A DNA stretch of 5,554 bases from Chromatiales bacterium (GTDB lineage: Bacteria; Pseudomonadota; Gammaproteobacteria; UBA6429; Thiohalophilaceae), in contig JALUTJ010000158.1 of NCBI GenBank assembly GCA_027057985.1, positions 1 through 5,554 of the forward strand, written 5' to 3'. Below, piece by piece: positions 5,278 through 5,554 of the stretch. The first letter of the stretch is position 1; each line of letters starts with the position of its first letter. The position numbers and the translations under genes are program-made. The notes beneath the pieces are model-generated. The model was not told where the DNA came from and made no database searches. It saw only the letters and a list, made by a program, of their open reading frames with translations.

Positions 5278-5554
5278 ATGATAAAAATCAGCAAACGTAG
5301 CATGCTGTCATTATTGCTATTATTTATCGCTGTAATATATCTGGTATGGTCACAGATAGCCTTGTATCAATATCGAGAGGCTTTAGAAACAGAAAAAACA
5401 AGGGTATATAGTGTTGCCGATCATTTGGAGCTTTGGAAAAAGATATCAACAAAATATGATGGCTATTTTGATTTAGAAAAGCTTGGTAAAGACCGAAGAA
5501 ACATCAAAACCACCCAAATCAAGAGAAAAAATGAAACATCCTCCATAGGTGAGG
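5278..5554 (+). CDS. N-terminal part of a membrane-anchored protein, function unknown (3' partial)
   Basis: An open frame starts at ATG 5278 and runs off the window after 92 complete codons. It begins with a basic stretch (KISKRS), followed by a strong hydrophobic segment (about residues 9-27), the pattern of a type II membrane anchor with the rest outside the cytoplasm. The following region is charged and helical in appearance. AAAGG at 5263-5267 lies ten bases before the ATG, a little far but acceptable. The gene follows the secreted-protein gene after 61 bases in the same direction. Too little is visible to name a family; general secretion accessory proteins have a similar layout, but nothing specific supports that. 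Confidence 0.7.
   Translation, partial: MIKISKRSMLSLLLLFIAVIYLVWSQIALYQYREALETEKTRVYSVADHLELWKKISTKYDGYFDLEKLGKDRRNIKTTQIKRKNETSSIGE

Overview
The window joins a conserved chromosomal block to an accessory block. Positions 1-2227 hold three tightly packed cobalamin (vitamin B12) nucleotide-loop assembly genes, cobT (5' end cut off by the window), cobC and cobS, all on the + strand and overlapping or translationally coupled. Protein similarity recalled from memory suggests a gammaproteobacterium, perhaps a Cellvibrio-like marine or soil group; that is inference, and no rRNA or marker gene is present to settle it.

From about 2228 onward the DNA becomes visibly AT-richer and the genes change to short, poorly known proteins on the same strand. 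The most informative signal is a pair of integron recombination sites (attC). Each putative cassette starts with a GTTRRRY-like core just before its gene, and an inverse core that is the exact reverse complement of that cassette's own start lies at or just after the end of the gene. Cassette 1 (about 2519-3256) has GTTATATTGC at its start and GCAATATAAC at 3208-3217 (10/10 complementary). Cassette 2 (3257-4015) has GTTAGCTT at its start and AAGCTAAC at 3924-3931 (8/8). No integrase gene is visible, so this looks like a small cassette cluster lacking its integrase (CALIN type), or the edge of a larger integron.

Cassette 1 carries a DUF3223 (DCL-family) gene that stays in one reading frame over 215 codons but contains two in-frame stops (TAA at 2615, TGA at 2789), so it is a young pseudogene unless the stops are sequencing errors or are read through. 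Its left border lies inside a perfect 21-bp tandem duplication that copies the recombination core. Cassette 2 encodes a membrane-anchored coiled-coil protein of unknown function.

After the second attC come a membrane-anchored protein with a C-terminal SH3b-like domain (4041-4733), a secreted two-cysteine protein (4746-5216) and the start of another membrane-anchored protein (5278 to the window end). The first two are closely spaced and probably cotranscribed; together they look like an envelope or exported-protein module. Whether they belong to a third cassette cannot be decided, because no matching inverse core (ATGTTAAC) is seen before the window ends.

The 318 bases between cobS and the DUF3223 gene hold no convincing gene but are dense in symmetry: a TTGACA promoter-like element, a 13-bp palindrome, a 9-bp inverted repeat, a bulged hairpin and the 21-bp duplication. 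They may be the promoter and attachment-site side of the cassette cluster.
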